Source: Lachnospiraceae bacterium (GTDB lineage: Bacteria > Bacillota > Clostridia > Lachnospirales > Lachnospiraceae). From it: DNA of 64,000 bases. Shown piece by piece: positions 36,413-45,141 of the stretch. The notes below the pieces were generated by a model. It was not told the DNA's origin and made no database searches. It worked only from the letters and a program-made list of their open reading frames with translations. Where the stretch lies: positions 28,221 to 92,220 of the forward strand of contig JAFUJA010000015.1 of assembly GCA_017473905.1 (NCBI GenBank), given 5' to 3'. Position numbers and translations under genes: made by a program. Each line of letters starts with the position of its first letter. Position 1 is the first letter of the stretch.

Positions 36413-37029
36413 TTCCCGTCCTCCGCATAAATTCTGTTGAACTGCCGTATGTGCGCTTCAATCATTTCCAGCGCTTCCTGTTCCCGTTCCGGTTGCCGGT
36501 CGCAAAGGGTAAGCAGGGCATAAATCGGTGTATAAAAATGAAGTGCCATGATTTCAGGGTCAGCCTTTTTAAATTTGCCCCCGGCCAGAAGGAAACCAAG
36601 CAATTTGCTTTGGTAATCCAGCGGGTCATAAAAATATTGACGGGAGTATAAGTCTGCCAGCTCCGAATTCCGGAATTGCTCAAGTGTCAGCAGTTTTCGG
36701 AATAATTTCATATGTTTATCATGGAGAAAATAAAGGAACAGGTTTTTTCCCATTTCGATAAAAGCTTCTTCCGTAAGTCCTGTGTAGATACCTGCATCCG
36801 TAGCCGAATTGTTTCCGTCAATGCCAAGGCTTGCGGTGTGTTCCGTATAGCCGGTCTTAAGTTCCTCAAGAATGGCGTCAAAAATTTCCTGCTTATTTTT
36901 AAAATGCTTATACAGAGAGGGCGCCTTGATACCAACCGCACTTGCAATATCGCTTACATACACGTCGCTGTAGCCTTTTTCCGAAAATAAAACCAATGCT
37001 TCTTCCACGATTTTCTGTTTGGTAGTCAT
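36409..37029 (-). CDS. TetR/AcrR-family repressor
   Basis: The 206-aa protein has an N-terminal TetR helix-turn-helix (KQKIVEEALVLFSEKGYSDV, IKAPSLYKHFKNKQEIF) and a helical ligand-binding C-terminal domain. The Shine-Dalgarno is cggagg. It is the first gene of a two-gene unit with the flavoprotein. Two near-identical palindromes in its promoter mark it as autoregulated. The inducer may be a substrate of the oxidoreductase. Confidence 0.92.
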   Translation of the reverse strand: MTTKQKIVEEALVLFSEKGYSDVYVSDIASAVGIKAPSLYKHFKNKQEIFDAILEELKTGYTEHTASLGIDGNNSATDAGIYTGLTEEAFIEMGKNLFLYFLHDKHMKLFRKLLTLEQFRNSELADLYSRQYFYDPLDYQSKLLGFLLAGGKFKKADPEIMALHFYTPIYALLTLCDRQPEREQEALEMIEAHIRQFNRIYAEDGK

Positions 37030-37042
37030 AAAAACCTCCGAT

Positions 37043-37060
37043 GGCTAATTTGGATTAGCT
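37043..37060. promoter_or_regulatory. TetR operator 1
   Basis: Imperfect palindrome ggctaatttggattagct just downstream of the -10 of the minus-strand promoter. Confidence 0.75.
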
Positions 37061-37062
37061 TT

Positions 37063-37091
37063 ATTATAGGCTAATTGTAATTAGCCGTCAA
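37063..37091 (-). promoter_or_regulatory. Promoter of the TetR-flavoprotein operon
   Basis: Minus strand: TTGACG (37091-37086), 17-bp spacer, TATAAT (37068-37063). The spacer is filled by operator 2. Confidence 0.85.
37069..37086. promoter_or_regulatory. TetR operator 2
   Basis: Perfect 18-bp palindrome ggctaattgtaattagcc exactly between -35 and -10; its centre is 26 bp from that of operator 1. Confidence 0.82.
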
Positions 37092-37122
37092 GAGGGAAAA
37101 TTGAAGGATTACAAATTCCAAG

Positions 37123-37172
37123 TTGACAAAATGTAAAATATACTTGACAAAAAGTAAGGTGAGTGATAATCT
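37123..37172 (+). promoter_or_regulatory. Promoter with 21-bp direct repeats
   Basis: TTGACAAAATGTAA at 37123 and TTGACAAAAAGTAA at 37144 are direct repeats 21 bp apart. The second TTGACA (37144-37149) is also a -35 with a 17-bp spacer and TAATCT (37167-37172). The repeats may bind the XRE regulator encoded by this operon. Confidence 0.6.
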
Positions 37173-37251
37173 GTGCCTAGAAACAGAAACAAATCCTTTT
37201 TGAGACTTGGGGAAGGGGTATCGGAAAGGATATTATCAGAGGAGAGATAAA

Positions 37252-38268
37252 ATGAAAAAGAAAATCACCATCTTAGTTTGTATTTTGGCCATTATTTTGT
37301 TGACCGTAGGTGCTGCAATATGGATTTTCGCGGATGAGTCCGCTGCAGAATTAACATTTACAGGCGCAGTTACCGTGGAAGACGGTGTGCCTAATCCCGC
37401 CGGTGAAATCAAAGAATTTGTAGTAGATGAAAGCGGTGAATACTACTGGTCTTATAAATGGATGGCAGAACCGGGTATGATTACCGGTATGAGTTTGAAG
37501 GATGTTAACGGAAAAAATGTTTTTGCCTGTACCGCAGAGGGGTGTTACGCTGAGTCTGTTCCTATGGAATTGGAAGCGGGAATTTACGAGGTGGAAATCG
37601 CATATCTTACAAATGATGAAGCAATGAATCAGTTCATGGAAGACAATGGGATAGAGAGAGCGGGAAATGATCCCTATGATTATAAAGAAAACGGTACATG
37701 GGAGACAGAGTATACGGTAGCTTTAGAGAATACTTCCGGGATGGGAAACGGTTATAAAATAGGGTTGATTTTTGGTGTAGTTGTGGGTATTTTCGTTGTA
37801 GTGATACTTCTTGCAGTTTCCAAGAAGGGGAATGAAACCAAATGTCAGTTTGATGAGAGACAGGAACTGGTGAGAGGAAGAGGGTTCAAGTACGGTTTCT
37901 TTACCATGATGATTGGTAATGCAGTAATGTTGTTTCTGAATATTTTGGAAATCCCTTTATTCAGTCAATTGGAAGTTGCCATGACAGCCAGCATTCTCGC
38001 AGGGGTCGGAGTGTTTGCAGGATATTGCATTTGGAATGATGGTTATTTTGCGCTGAATGAGAACCGCAGATTTCTCATGATTATGTTTGCTCTAATCGGT
38101 GTAATGAATTTAATCATCGGAATTGGGAATCTGGTAGCCGGTGAAGCCATACAGGACGGGGTTTTAAGTTTCCGTAGTGTAAATTTTTTCTGCGCTGTAT
38201 TATTTATTGTAATGTTTATTATATTTCTTGCGAAACATATCAAAGACAGAAAGGATGAGCAGGCATGA
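37252..38268 (+). CDS. Multispan membrane protein paired with an XRE regulator
   Basis: The 338-aa protein has an N-terminal span, an extracellular domain of about 140 residues, a second span near 165-187, a cytoplasmic DERQELVRGRGFKYG motif, and four more spans. The DERQ-RG motif and following four-helix part resemble DUF2178-type proteins, which often sit beside small XRE regulators as here. The start at 37252 follows gaggagag; the frame runs back to 37207 without an RBS. Function is unknown. Confidence 0.75.
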   Translation: MKKKITILVCILAIILLTVGAAIWIFADESAAELTFTGAVTVEDGVPNPAGEIKEFVVDESGEYYWSYKWMAEPGMITGMSLKDVNGKNVFACTAEGCYAESVPMELEAGIYEVEIAYLTNDEAMNQFMEDNGIERAGNDPYDYKENGTWETEYTVALENTSGMGNGYKIGLIFGVVVGIFVVVILLAVSKKGNETKCQFDERQELVRGRGFKYGFFTMMIGNAVMLFLNILEIPLFSQLEVAMTASILAGVGVFAGYCIWNDGYFALNENRRFLMIMFALIGVMNLIIGIGNLVAGEAIQDGVLSFRSVNFFCAVLFIVMFIIFLAKHIKDRKDEQA

Positions 38269-38459
38269 AAAATCTCAAATTAAAATCCGCCCGTGCTGCT
38301 CTTGATATGTCTCAGCAGGAACTGGCGGATAAAGTAGGTGTATCCAGGCAAACCATCAATGCCATAGAGAAAGGGGATTACAATCCCACCATCAATCTGT
38401 GTATGGCAATTTGTAAAACTTTGGGCAAAACCCTGGATGAACTATTCTGGGAAGAATAG
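38265..38459 (+). CDS. Small XRE regulator (YozG-like)
   Basis: The 64-aa protein is a bare Cro/C1 helix-turn-helix (SARAALDMSQQELADKVGVS, RQTINAIEKGDYNPTINL) ending LDELFW. It overlaps the membrane protein gene by 4 bp. Such pairs are common in Firmicutes and are thought to be autoregulated. The direct repeats at 37123 are the likely operator. Confidence 0.88.
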   Translation: MKNLKLKSARAALDMSQQELADKVGVSRQTINAIEKGDYNPTINLCMAICKTLGKTLDELFWEE

Positions 38460-38462
38460 AAA

Positions 38463-39077
38463 TTACTTCTTCTTTTTAAAAGTATGACTGATGCCTTTTT
38501 CTTCTTTCCGTATGATGCGGCCTATATTTTCGATATGTTTTACGAAAATTATAACGGTCAGGGGCAGAATCAGTAAGAAGCTCCATTTTACATTCGATAT
38601 TAAAATAAGCCAGATCGGGAAGGAGAAAATGGCGGTAAACGTACCGATAACAATGTAATCCGTTACCAGCGTTACAATAATAACCGTCACACCGATAATA
38701 ATAAAAAACCGCCAGTCCAGACCAAGGATAATACCCATGAAGGTGGCGAAGCCCTTGCCGCCTTTTCCTTTCAGATAAAAAGGAAAAATATGTCCCAGTA
38801 CCGCGCAAAGCGCAACTGCAAAGGGCAGATAGGAAAGCCCGGGAAATAAAAACCGGGCAAGCAGCACGGGAATGGTACCTTTTAGAATGTCAATCAGGCC
38901 TACCAGTACGCCGAATTTCCATCCCAGTAAAAGGGTTGTATTGGAAGCCCCCAGATTGCCGGAGCCGTCTTTTCGTAGGTCGGTTTTTTTCATTTTAGAA
39001 AAAAGCAGGGAAGGGCTGATGCTTCCCAGACAATAAGCAATCAGGCATCCGATTATGTATATCAGTATGGTTTTCAT
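38463..39077 (-). CDS. plsY: Glycerol-3-phosphate acyltransferase PlsY
   Basis: The 204-aa membrane enzyme moves acyl groups from acyl phosphate to glycerol-3-phosphate, the first step of phospholipid synthesis. It has the PlsY motifs GSISPSLLFSK, DLRKDGSGNLGASNT, KGTIPVLLA, and FYLKGKGGKGFAT. The start at 39077 has gagagga upstream; the frame extends to 39122. The phosphate-binding loops are complete. Its end is only 3 bp from the convergent XRE gene, with no terminator visible. Confidence 0.93.
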   Translation of the reverse strand: MKTILIYIIGCLIAYCLGSISPSLLFSKMKKTDLRKDGSGNLGASNTTLLLGWKFGVLVGLIDILKGTIPVLLARFLFPGLSYLPFAVALCAVLGHIFPFYLKGKGGKGFATFMGIILGLDWRFFIIIGVTVIIVTLVTDYIVIGTFTAIFSFPIWLILISNVKWSFLLILPLTVIIFVKHIENIGRIIRKEEKGISHTFKKKK

Positions 39078-39133
39078 ATGTAAAAATCCTCTCTTTGTAA
39101 GCCACGGAATTTTCCAACTCATAAAAAAGTGGC

Positions 39134-39158
39134 TTTTGTATACAAAATATGGTACTAT
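39134..39158 (+). promoter_or_regulatory. Palindromic operator candidate before the transporter-cellulase operon
   Basis: Perfect 14-bp palindrome ttttgtatacaaaa (39134-39147) followed by TACTAT (39153-39158), a possible -10. A bound repressor here would block the promoter. The -35 is weak. Confidence 0.45.
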
Positions 39159-39196
39159 TTTTTTAAATGAATTGCAACAGGAAAGAGAAGGTGGAT

Positions 39197-40579
39197 ATGA
39201 AACTAAACTATAGAAGAACCATTTTGACCGGATTTGCTTTTATGGCAATTTCCGCGTTCTGGCAGATGTACGATACGATTATTCCCCTGATTCTGAAAAA
39301 CAGCTTTCAGATGGGTGAATTGCTTACCGGAGTTGTTATGTCGGCGGACAATGTTCTGGCATTATTCCTGCTGCCCATATTCGGCAGTCTTTCGGATAAA
39401 ACCAATACTCCCATCGGTAAAAGAAAACCCTATATTCTCCTGGGTACGCTGGCAACCTGTATTGCCATGATTTTTATTCCCTATGTGGATAATTTGCAAA
39501 ATATGTCCGGCGGAACGGACAACATGGGCCCCCTCATAGCTTTTATGTGTGTGTTGGGACTGATACTTGTTTTTATGGGAACGTTCCGCTCCCCTGCAGT
39601 GGCATTGATGCCGGATGTAACGCCGCGCCCTTTGCGAAGCAAGGGAAATGCCATCATTAACCTGACAGGAACCGCAGGAGCCATCGTTACCCTGCTTTTG
39701 AGCCGATTTCTGGTTCCCAAAGGGGATAATCCGGATTACAGCATATTCTTTTATGTGCTGATTCTTTTTATGATTGTCTGCGTGGCAATTCTGGGCGTAA
39801 CCGTTTCGGAGGACAAGTGGGCCAGGGAAGCGAGACAAACAGAAGAAATGCATGGTGTAAAAGATGAGGAGCCGGAAGTGAAAAAATCCCATGGAAAGCT
39901 TTCTTCCGGGGAAATGCGAAGCCTGATTCTGATTCTTCTGTCCGTGGCATTCTGGTACATGGCCTACAATGGTGTAACCAGTGCATTTTCACGATATGTG
40001 GGAGAAGTATGGCCTGCGGATACCACCGGTTATGAAGCCGCAGTCCTTGCAGAAAATGCCGATGGTGCGGCAACTGTCGAACCGGAAGAAGTAAATTATG
40101 AAGACTGTCTTATGGTTGCAACCGTGGCTGCCATTATCAGCTACGTTCCCATCGGTTTTCTGGCGTCCGCCATCGGTCGTAAAAAGTGTATCCTCATTGG
40201 TATTGTAGGTCTGGTGCTGGGCTTCCTTTATGTGGGATTCTTCGGCAGCTATCATTTCGCTGTAAACTTCGGTTTTGTTTTAATCGGTGTTTCCTGGGCG
40301 ACAATCAATGTAAATTCCTTCCCCATGGTAGTGGAAATTGCCAGTGACGGGGATGTGGGCAAATATACGGGCTACTATTATGTATTCTCCATGGCAGCCC
40401 AGGTTATCACCCCCATACTTTCCGGCGCTCTGCTCCAGTGGGTAAGCTACAGAACCCTGTTCCCTTATGCAGTGGTTTTCTCGGTACTGGCATTTATTAC
40501 CATGATTGGTGTAAAACATGGTGACAGCCGTCCCAAGCCGGCGAAATCATTTTTAGAAAACTTCGATGTGGATGACTGA
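39197..40579 (+). CDS. MFS transporter, SLC45-like sugar transporter
   Basis: The 460-aa protein has 12 spans and the motif FGSLSDKTNTPIGKRKPYI between spans 2 and 3, as in sucrose/maltose transporters of the SLC45/GPH-like group. The start at 39197 follows gaaggtgg. The stop is 23 nt before a GH5 cellulase gene, suggesting uptake of cello-oligosaccharides or related products, an inference from context. Confidence 0.85.
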   Translation: MKLNYRRTILTGFAFMAISAFWQMYDTIIPLILKNSFQMGELLTGVVMSADNVLALFLLPIFGSLSDKTNTPIGKRKPYILLGTLATCIAMIFIPYVDNLQNMSGGTDNMGPLIAFMCVLGLILVFMGTFRSPAVALMPDVTPRPLRSKGNAIINLTGTAGAIVTLLLSRFLVPKGDNPDYSIFFYVLILFMIVCVAILGVTVSEDKWAREARQTEEMHGVKDEEPEVKKSHGKLSSGEMRSLILILLSVAFWYMAYNGVTSAFSRYVGEVWPADTTGYEAAVLAENADGAATVEPEEVNYEDCLMVATVAAIISYVPIGFLASAIGRKKCILIGIVGLVLGFLYVGFFGSYHFAVNFGFVLIGVSWATINVNSFPMVVEIASDGDVGKYTGYYYVFSMAAQVITPILSGALLQWVSYRTLFPYAVVFSVLAFITMIGVKHGDSRPKPAKSFLENFDVDD

Positions 40580-40602
40580 TTCTTCTAAAAAGGAGACTTA
40601 AA

Positions 40603-42219
40603 ATGTTTAAAAAAACAAAATATAAAAAAATAATATCCCTGCTGCTGATTGCAGGAATGGTTTTATCCCTGGTTGCCTGTGGCGGTGATGGTACCGCTGA
40701 AACCGGTGGTGTTCCCGGTTCCGATACTGTTGCAGCAGGAGAAAATCCTTCTTCCGGAGACGTGACAGAAAGTTCTTCCCAGAGTTCTGAGGATGGAGCA
40801 TCAACGGAAGAAACCACGGAAACTCTCTCCGAAGAGCCGGCGACAGAGGAAGATTTATCCGATAAAACACCTTATGAAATTCACGGGGCAATTTCCGTGG
40901 ACGGAACCAATATTGTGGATAAAAACGGTGAGGTTTTCCAGTTGTGCGGTGTCAGTACCCACGGCATCGGCTGGTTTCCCCAGTATGTAAACAAGGATGC
41001 TTTTCAGTCCGTCAGAGATGACTGGGGCGCAAATCTGGTGCGTATTGCCATGTATACCGCAGAAGGGGCAGGATATTGCACCGGAGGAAACAGAGACCAG
41101 TTAAAATCTCTGGTAAAAGACGGTGTGGATTATGCCACCGAACTTGGTATGTATGCTATCGTAGACTGGCATATTCTTCATGATTTAGATCCTAACGTAT
41201 ATAAAAGTGACGCCATTGCATTCTTTGATGAAATGTCTAAGGAATACAAGGATTACGACAACATCATATACGAAATCTGTAACGAGCCCAACGGAGGCAC
41301 TACCTGGAGTCAGGTAAAAAGCTATGCTTTGGAAGTAATTCCCGTTATCCGCGCTAACGATCCCAATGCCATTATTATCGTGGGAACCCCTACCTGGTCC
41401 CAGGATGTGGACATTGCGGCGGGAGACCCGATTACGGATTATGACAATATTATGTATGCGCTGCACTTTTATGCGGATACACACAGAGACAGTCTCCGTA
41501 GTAAAATGGAAACAGCAATCAACGCCGGATTGGCGGTTTTTGTAACAGAGTTCAGTATCTGCGGAGCTTCCGGTGACGGATACAACAACATAGACGAGGC
41601 AAATAAGTGGATTGAGCTTCTGGACAAACATAATATAGGATTTGCGGCATGGAATCTGGCCAACAAGGCAGAATCTTCCTCGCTTCTCAAATCCGGCTGC
41701 TCCAAAACCGCAGGCTGGACGTATGATGAGCTTTCCGAGTCCGGACAGTGGCTGGTAGGCGTTTTAAATGACCATAATCCCAAGGGTGCGGGACTTTTAA
41801 ACGGACAGGAACCGGTTACGGGGGACCATACTCAGGAAGAAAATAAGCAGGAAGATAATAATAATCAGAACAGTCAGCCCGAGACGCCCGTCGCAGAAGG
41901 CAGCAAGGATGATTTAAAAGTTACCCTTACAGCCACCAACAGCTGGGAAAGCAACGGCTCCCATTATACACAGTTTTCCCTTTCCATAAAAAATACCGGC
42001 AGCGGTTCCGTTTCCGGATGGAAATTACAGGTTGAGCTGGGACAAACTCCGAGTGTGGACCAGATCTGGTGCGGCAAGGCATCCTGTGAAGGAACGGCGC
42101 TGATTATCACTCCGGAGTCCTACAACGGTACTCTGGAAGGAGGAAAAACCCTTAGTGATATTGGTTTTATCATTAAAACTCCGGGCAAAATAACCTCAAC
42201 TCAGGTTACGGTTTGGTAA
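40603..42219 (+). CDS. GH5 endoglucanase lipoprotein with C-terminal CBM2-like domain
   Basis: The 538-aa protein has lipobox LVAC (Cys26), a Ser/Glu/Thr linker (30-85), a GH5 catalytic domain (about 90-390) with the acid/base Glu in YEICNEPNGG and the nucleophile Glu in FVTEFSICG, a second linker rich in Asn and Gln, and a C-terminal domain (about 440-538) that looks like a CBM2 cellulose-binding module. It is therefore a cell-tethered cellulase or related beta-glucanase. AAAGGAGA precedes the start. Confidence 0.9.
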   Translation: MFKKTKYKKIISLLLIAGMVLSLVACGGDGTAETGGVPGSDTVAAGENPSSGDVTESSSQSSEDGASTEETTETLSEEPATEEDLSDKTPYEIHGAISVDGTNIVDKNGEVFQLCGVSTHGIGWFPQYVNKDAFQSVRDDWGANLVRIAMYTAEGAGYCTGGNRDQLKSLVKDGVDYATELGMYAIVDWHILHDLDPNVYKSDAIAFFDEMSKEYKDYDNIIYEICNEPNGGTTWSQVKSYALEVIPVIRANDPNAIIIVGTPTWSQDVDIAAGDPITDYDNIMYALHFYADTHRDSLRSKMETAINAGLAVFVTEFSICGASGDGYNNIDEANKWIELLDKHNIGFAAWNLANKAESSSLLKSGCSKTAGWTYDELSESGQWLVGVLNDHNPKGAGLLNGQEPVTGDHTQEENKQEDNNNQNSQPETPVAEGSKDDLKVTLTATNSWESNGSHYTQFSLSIKNTGSGSVSGWKLQVELGQTPSVDQIWCGKASCEGTALIITPESYNGTLEGGKTLSDIGFIIKTPGKITSTQVTVW

Positions 42220-42278
42220 AATTGTCTGAAACTTTTTCAAAATTATCATACAATTATAGAAAAATATGATAAAAAGAC

Positions 42279-42308
42279 TTGAAGAAAAAGGGTAAGAAAG
42301 GTTATAAT
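42279..42308 (+). promoter_or_regulatory. Promoter of the chemoreceptor-channel operon
   Basis: TTGAAG (42279-42284), 18-bp spacer, TATAAT (42303-42308). No terminator after the GH5 gene was found between 42219 and this promoter. Confidence 0.65.
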
Positions 42309-42363
42309 ATAAGGTACTAAAACGACTGATTTTTACTTTATGAGAAAACAGGAGGATGGACGT

Positions 42364-43770
42364 ATGTTTAAGAAGAAAAGCAATGTGAGTCAATCCGAAA
42401 GCGACAAGAAGTTATTGTTGGAGTGCATGGAACGTGCCATTACGGATTTCAATTACAGCCCCGTGGATACTACACCCTTTAAGGACAAGGAAATCGTTGA
42501 GAAGTATAATCAGCTTCTAAAAGCAGCAGCAGAGCGTAATAACGTGCTTGTTATGCGTTTGAACAATTCCATGACCCGTATCGGTGACAGTGGTTGTGTA
42601 AAAGAAATGATTGAACAGGTTAATTCCCAGACCTTCGCTATTAACGATATGCGTGGTGCAAGTCAGGATCTTGGTGAGTCCATTCAGAATATTCAGAATG
42701 CGGTTCAGCACATTCAGGAAAGTACCCATGAAGTACAGGAAGCTTCTGACCGAAGCCTTGTAGCAATGGAAAACAGTGTTGAAATTGTTGAAAAATCCGC
42801 AGATCAGATCGTTGGAATCAATGAACAGGTTGCAGTATTCCGTGAGAAGGCAACCAAGATTAATGAAATCATTGATATGGTTAAGCAGATTGCGAAGAAG
42901 AGTGGTTTGCTTGCTTTGAATGCTTCCATTGAAGCTGCAAGAGCAGGTGAAGCGGGAAGAAGCTTTGCAGTTGTTGCAAATCAGATTAAAGACCTTTCTG
43001 CCAATACAACCGCATCAGCTGAAGATGTTGTAAAATACGTAGAAGAGCTTATGTCAGGAATCATGGCATTGGAAACCTCCGTTAACCAGACTACGGAGCA
43101 GTTACAGGAAGGTAACCGCAGTGTACATGATACCATTGATACTTTGAAGGTTATGTCCGATCAGTTAAACAATGTATCTAAGGACATTGACTATATTTAT
43201 GAAGAAATTCATACACAGACAGCACTTACCGAGAACTTCGTAAGCAGTATTGAGTCTATTGCAGACAGTTATGATACTCTTTCCGATGAGTGCTTTACCA
43301 CAGGTGGACATTTGTATCGTATCTCCCGTGACGTTGACCAGATTCGAAGCGACCTGGCAAGAAAGGGTGCGATTATTACTCCCATCGACTGGATTACCGT
43401 ATTCCAGGTTGACCACTTTATCTTTACCTGGAGACTTTACAATAACCTTATCGGTTACGAAAATCTTATGCTTACTCAGGTTAACAATCCTACAGGTTGT
43501 AAGTTCGGTAAGTGGGTAACTGCCCAGACCAACGAACGTATTACCAAGAGCAGAGCCTTCGCGCAGGCTGTTGCGGCACATCAGGAAATTCACAAACATG
43601 CAGTGGACTCCTGGCATGCGAAAGATAAGGATAACCGTAATGAGGCACTGGTATGTTTTGCAAATGCTTTCGAAGCATATCAGAAGTTCCGTACTCATAT
43701 GGAAGCTTTAAAAGAAGTTATTCGTGATAATGTGGATTCCAGAGAAACTGCAATTCCGAAAGTAAATTAA
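42364..43770 (+). CDS. Soluble methyl-accepting chemotaxis protein with CZB domain
   Basis: The 468-aa chemoreceptor has no membrane span. The central signalling hairpin carries the conserved tip KKSGLLALNASIEAARAGEA and the following helices. The C-terminal 120 residues are a CZB (chemoreceptor zinc-binding) domain with the His in VDHFIFTWRLY, Cys in GCKFGKWV and the HQEIH pair. CZB domains sense zinc and zinc-displacing oxidants such as hypochlorous acid in known cases. The start at 42364 follows aggagg. The channel gene begins 1 nt after the stop. Confidence 0.92.
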   Translation: MFKKKSNVSQSESDKKLLLECMERAITDFNYSPVDTTPFKDKEIVEKYNQLLKAAAERNNVLVMRLNNSMTRIGDSGCVKEMIEQVNSQTFAINDMRGASQDLGESIQNIQNAVQHIQESTHEVQEASDRSLVAMENSVEIVEKSADQIVGINEQVAVFREKATKINEIIDMVKQIAKKSGLLALNASIEAARAGEAGRSFAVVANQIKDLSANTTASAEDVVKYVEELMSGIMALETSVNQTTEQLQEGNRSVHDTIDTLKVMSDQLNNVSKDIDYIYEEIHTQTALTENFVSSIESIADSYDTLSDECFTTGGHLYRISRDVDQIRSDLARKGAIITPIDWITVFQVDHFIFTWRLYNNLIGYENLMLTQVNNPTGCKFGKWVTAQTNERITKSRAFAQAVAAHQEIHKHAVDSWHAKDKDNRNEALVCFANAFEAYQKFRTHMEALKEVIRDNVDSRETAIPKVN

Positions 43771-43771
43771 A

Positions 43772-44938
43772 ATGTATAAAATCAGAAAACGTATATTTGA
43801 AATCATACAAATTGGCAACAAGCAGGATACACCAAGTATCTTATTTGATATTCTGGTAGTAAGCGCGATTGTATTAAACTTAATTGTTACGATTTTACAG
43901 ACATTTGATGTGGCTGCCGAATACATGCCTGTTTTAAATGTGTTGGAATTTGTAACCTGCTTATTCTTTCTGATAGAATATGTTTTACGACTGATAACCG
44001 CAGATTTTCTGTATCCCCGTAAAAAACCGGAAAAGGCAGTTTTAAAATTTGTATTTTCCTTTTTTGGAATTATCGATTTGATAACATTTTTACCTTATTT
44101 CCTGCCTTTTTTATTCCCGGTAGGCGGAGCGGTGGCATTTCGTGTCTTCCGTGTAATCAGAATTTTGCGACTGTTCCGAATCAATGCACAGTATGATGCA
44201 TTTAACGTGATTATCAGTGTTTTGGAAGAGAAAAAGAATCAGTTGTTCTCATCAATTTGTATGATTTTGATTCTCATGATTGCATCTTCCCTTACCATGT
44301 ACAGTCTGGAACATGAGGCTCAGCCGGAGCTGTTTTCCAATGCTTTTTCCGGAATCTGGTGGTCTGTATCCACGATGTTAACCATAGGATATGGGGATAT
44401 TTACCCGGTTACGGTTTTGGGAAAAATAATGTCTATTGTTATTTCTTTTCTCGGTGTTGGTATGGTAGCAATTCCTACCGGTATTATTTCGGCGGGATTT
44501 GTAGAGCAGTATACCCGTCTGAAGTCTATGGCGACTTTGGCGGAAGAAACGGAGCTTAAGTTCGTTACTTCTCATTTGCCGGCGGGACATGAATGGTGCG
44601 GAAAGAGAATCGATGAGGTTGTATTTCCACCGCAGTTGATGCCCATGATGGTAATTCGTAAGAATAAAATGCTTCATCCGACGGATGACTTTATATTAGG
44701 GCAAAACGATAATATCATTTTCGGAACCTTAAATGATGACGAAGAACGTGAAATCCGACTTCGGGAAATTAAAATCAAAAGTGAAAATCCCTGGATAGGA
44801 AAAAGATTGGATGAGCTTGACATTTCCCGTTTGGAGACGGTTGTGTTGATTCGTCGTAAAAATAAGCTGGTTACACCTAAACCGGAAACAGAAATTAAAA
44901 CCGGAGACATGATTCTAGTGTATTCCCGTTTTAAATAA
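43772..44938 (+). CDS. Six-span K+ channel with TrkA-C domain
   Basis: The 388-aa protein has six spans, a voltage-sensor-like S4 (RVFRVIRILRLFR), a pore with selectivity filter TIGYGD, and a cytoplasmic C-terminal part with two short TrkA-C-like segments (ending in TGDMILVYSRF). It has no Shine-Dalgarno of note and starts 1 nt after the chemoreceptor stop, so translation is probably coupled. It could tune membrane potential or K+ in response to a ligand bound at TrkA-C. Confidence 0.9.
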   Translation: MYKIRKRIFEIIQIGNKQDTPSILFDILVVSAIVLNLIVTILQTFDVAAEYMPVLNVLEFVTCLFFLIEYVLRLITADFLYPRKKPEKAVLKFVFSFFGIIDLITFLPYFLPFLFPVGGAVAFRVFRVIRILRLFRINAQYDAFNVIISVLEEKKNQLFSSICMILILMIASSLTMYSLEHEAQPELFSNAFSGIWWSVSTMLTIGYGDIYPVTVLGKIMSIVISFLGVGMVAIPTGIISAGFVEQYTRLKSMATLAEETELKFVTSHLPAGHEWCGKRIDEVVFPPQLMPMMVIRKNKMLHPTDDFILGQNDNIIFGTLNDDEEREIRLREIKIKSENPWIGKRLDELDISRLETVVLIRRKNKLVTPKPETEIKTGDMILVYSRFK

Positions 44939-44943
44939 GAGTA

Positions 44944-45030
44944 TATTTGGCACAACTGTTGAAAAGCAGCGTCGCAAAGCTAAAGGGGCTAAATTCCCGT
45001 GAGAACATGCCAGCCAGTTGCATCCAAACT
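44944..45030 (+). ncRNA. c-di-GMP-I (GEMM) riboswitch
   Basis: In order: ttggca-caac, a P1b stem ctgtt/agcag with a GAAA tetraloop, the highly conserved cgcaaagcta, the tetraloop-receptor strand ggggctaa, and the 3' catgccagccagttgc, closing with tttgg/ccaaa (about 44948/45025). The G aligned with G20 of the Vibrio Vc2 aptamer is kept, favouring c-di-GMP over cGAMP. It is followed by a hairpin and an intrinsic terminator. Confidence 0.82.
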
Positions 45031-45087
45031 ACAGTTTCTGTAGCTTAATTCGTAATGAACCGGCTGATAATCTCAGTCGGTTTTTTT
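45028..45087 (+). terminator. Riboswitch terminator
   Basis: A small hairpin ctacag/ctgtag (about 45029-45043) is followed by a 9-bp stem accggctga/tcagtcggt (45059-45081) and a T7 tract. It lies 55 nt before the TIR gene, so c-di-GMP binding should decide between stopping and reading through. Which state is ON cannot be told from sequence alone. Confidence 0.82.
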
Positions 45088-45141
45088 GACTTCATAGGAA
45101 TTAATACCTATAGTATACCAGTGAGTAAAGGAAGCAGGCAT

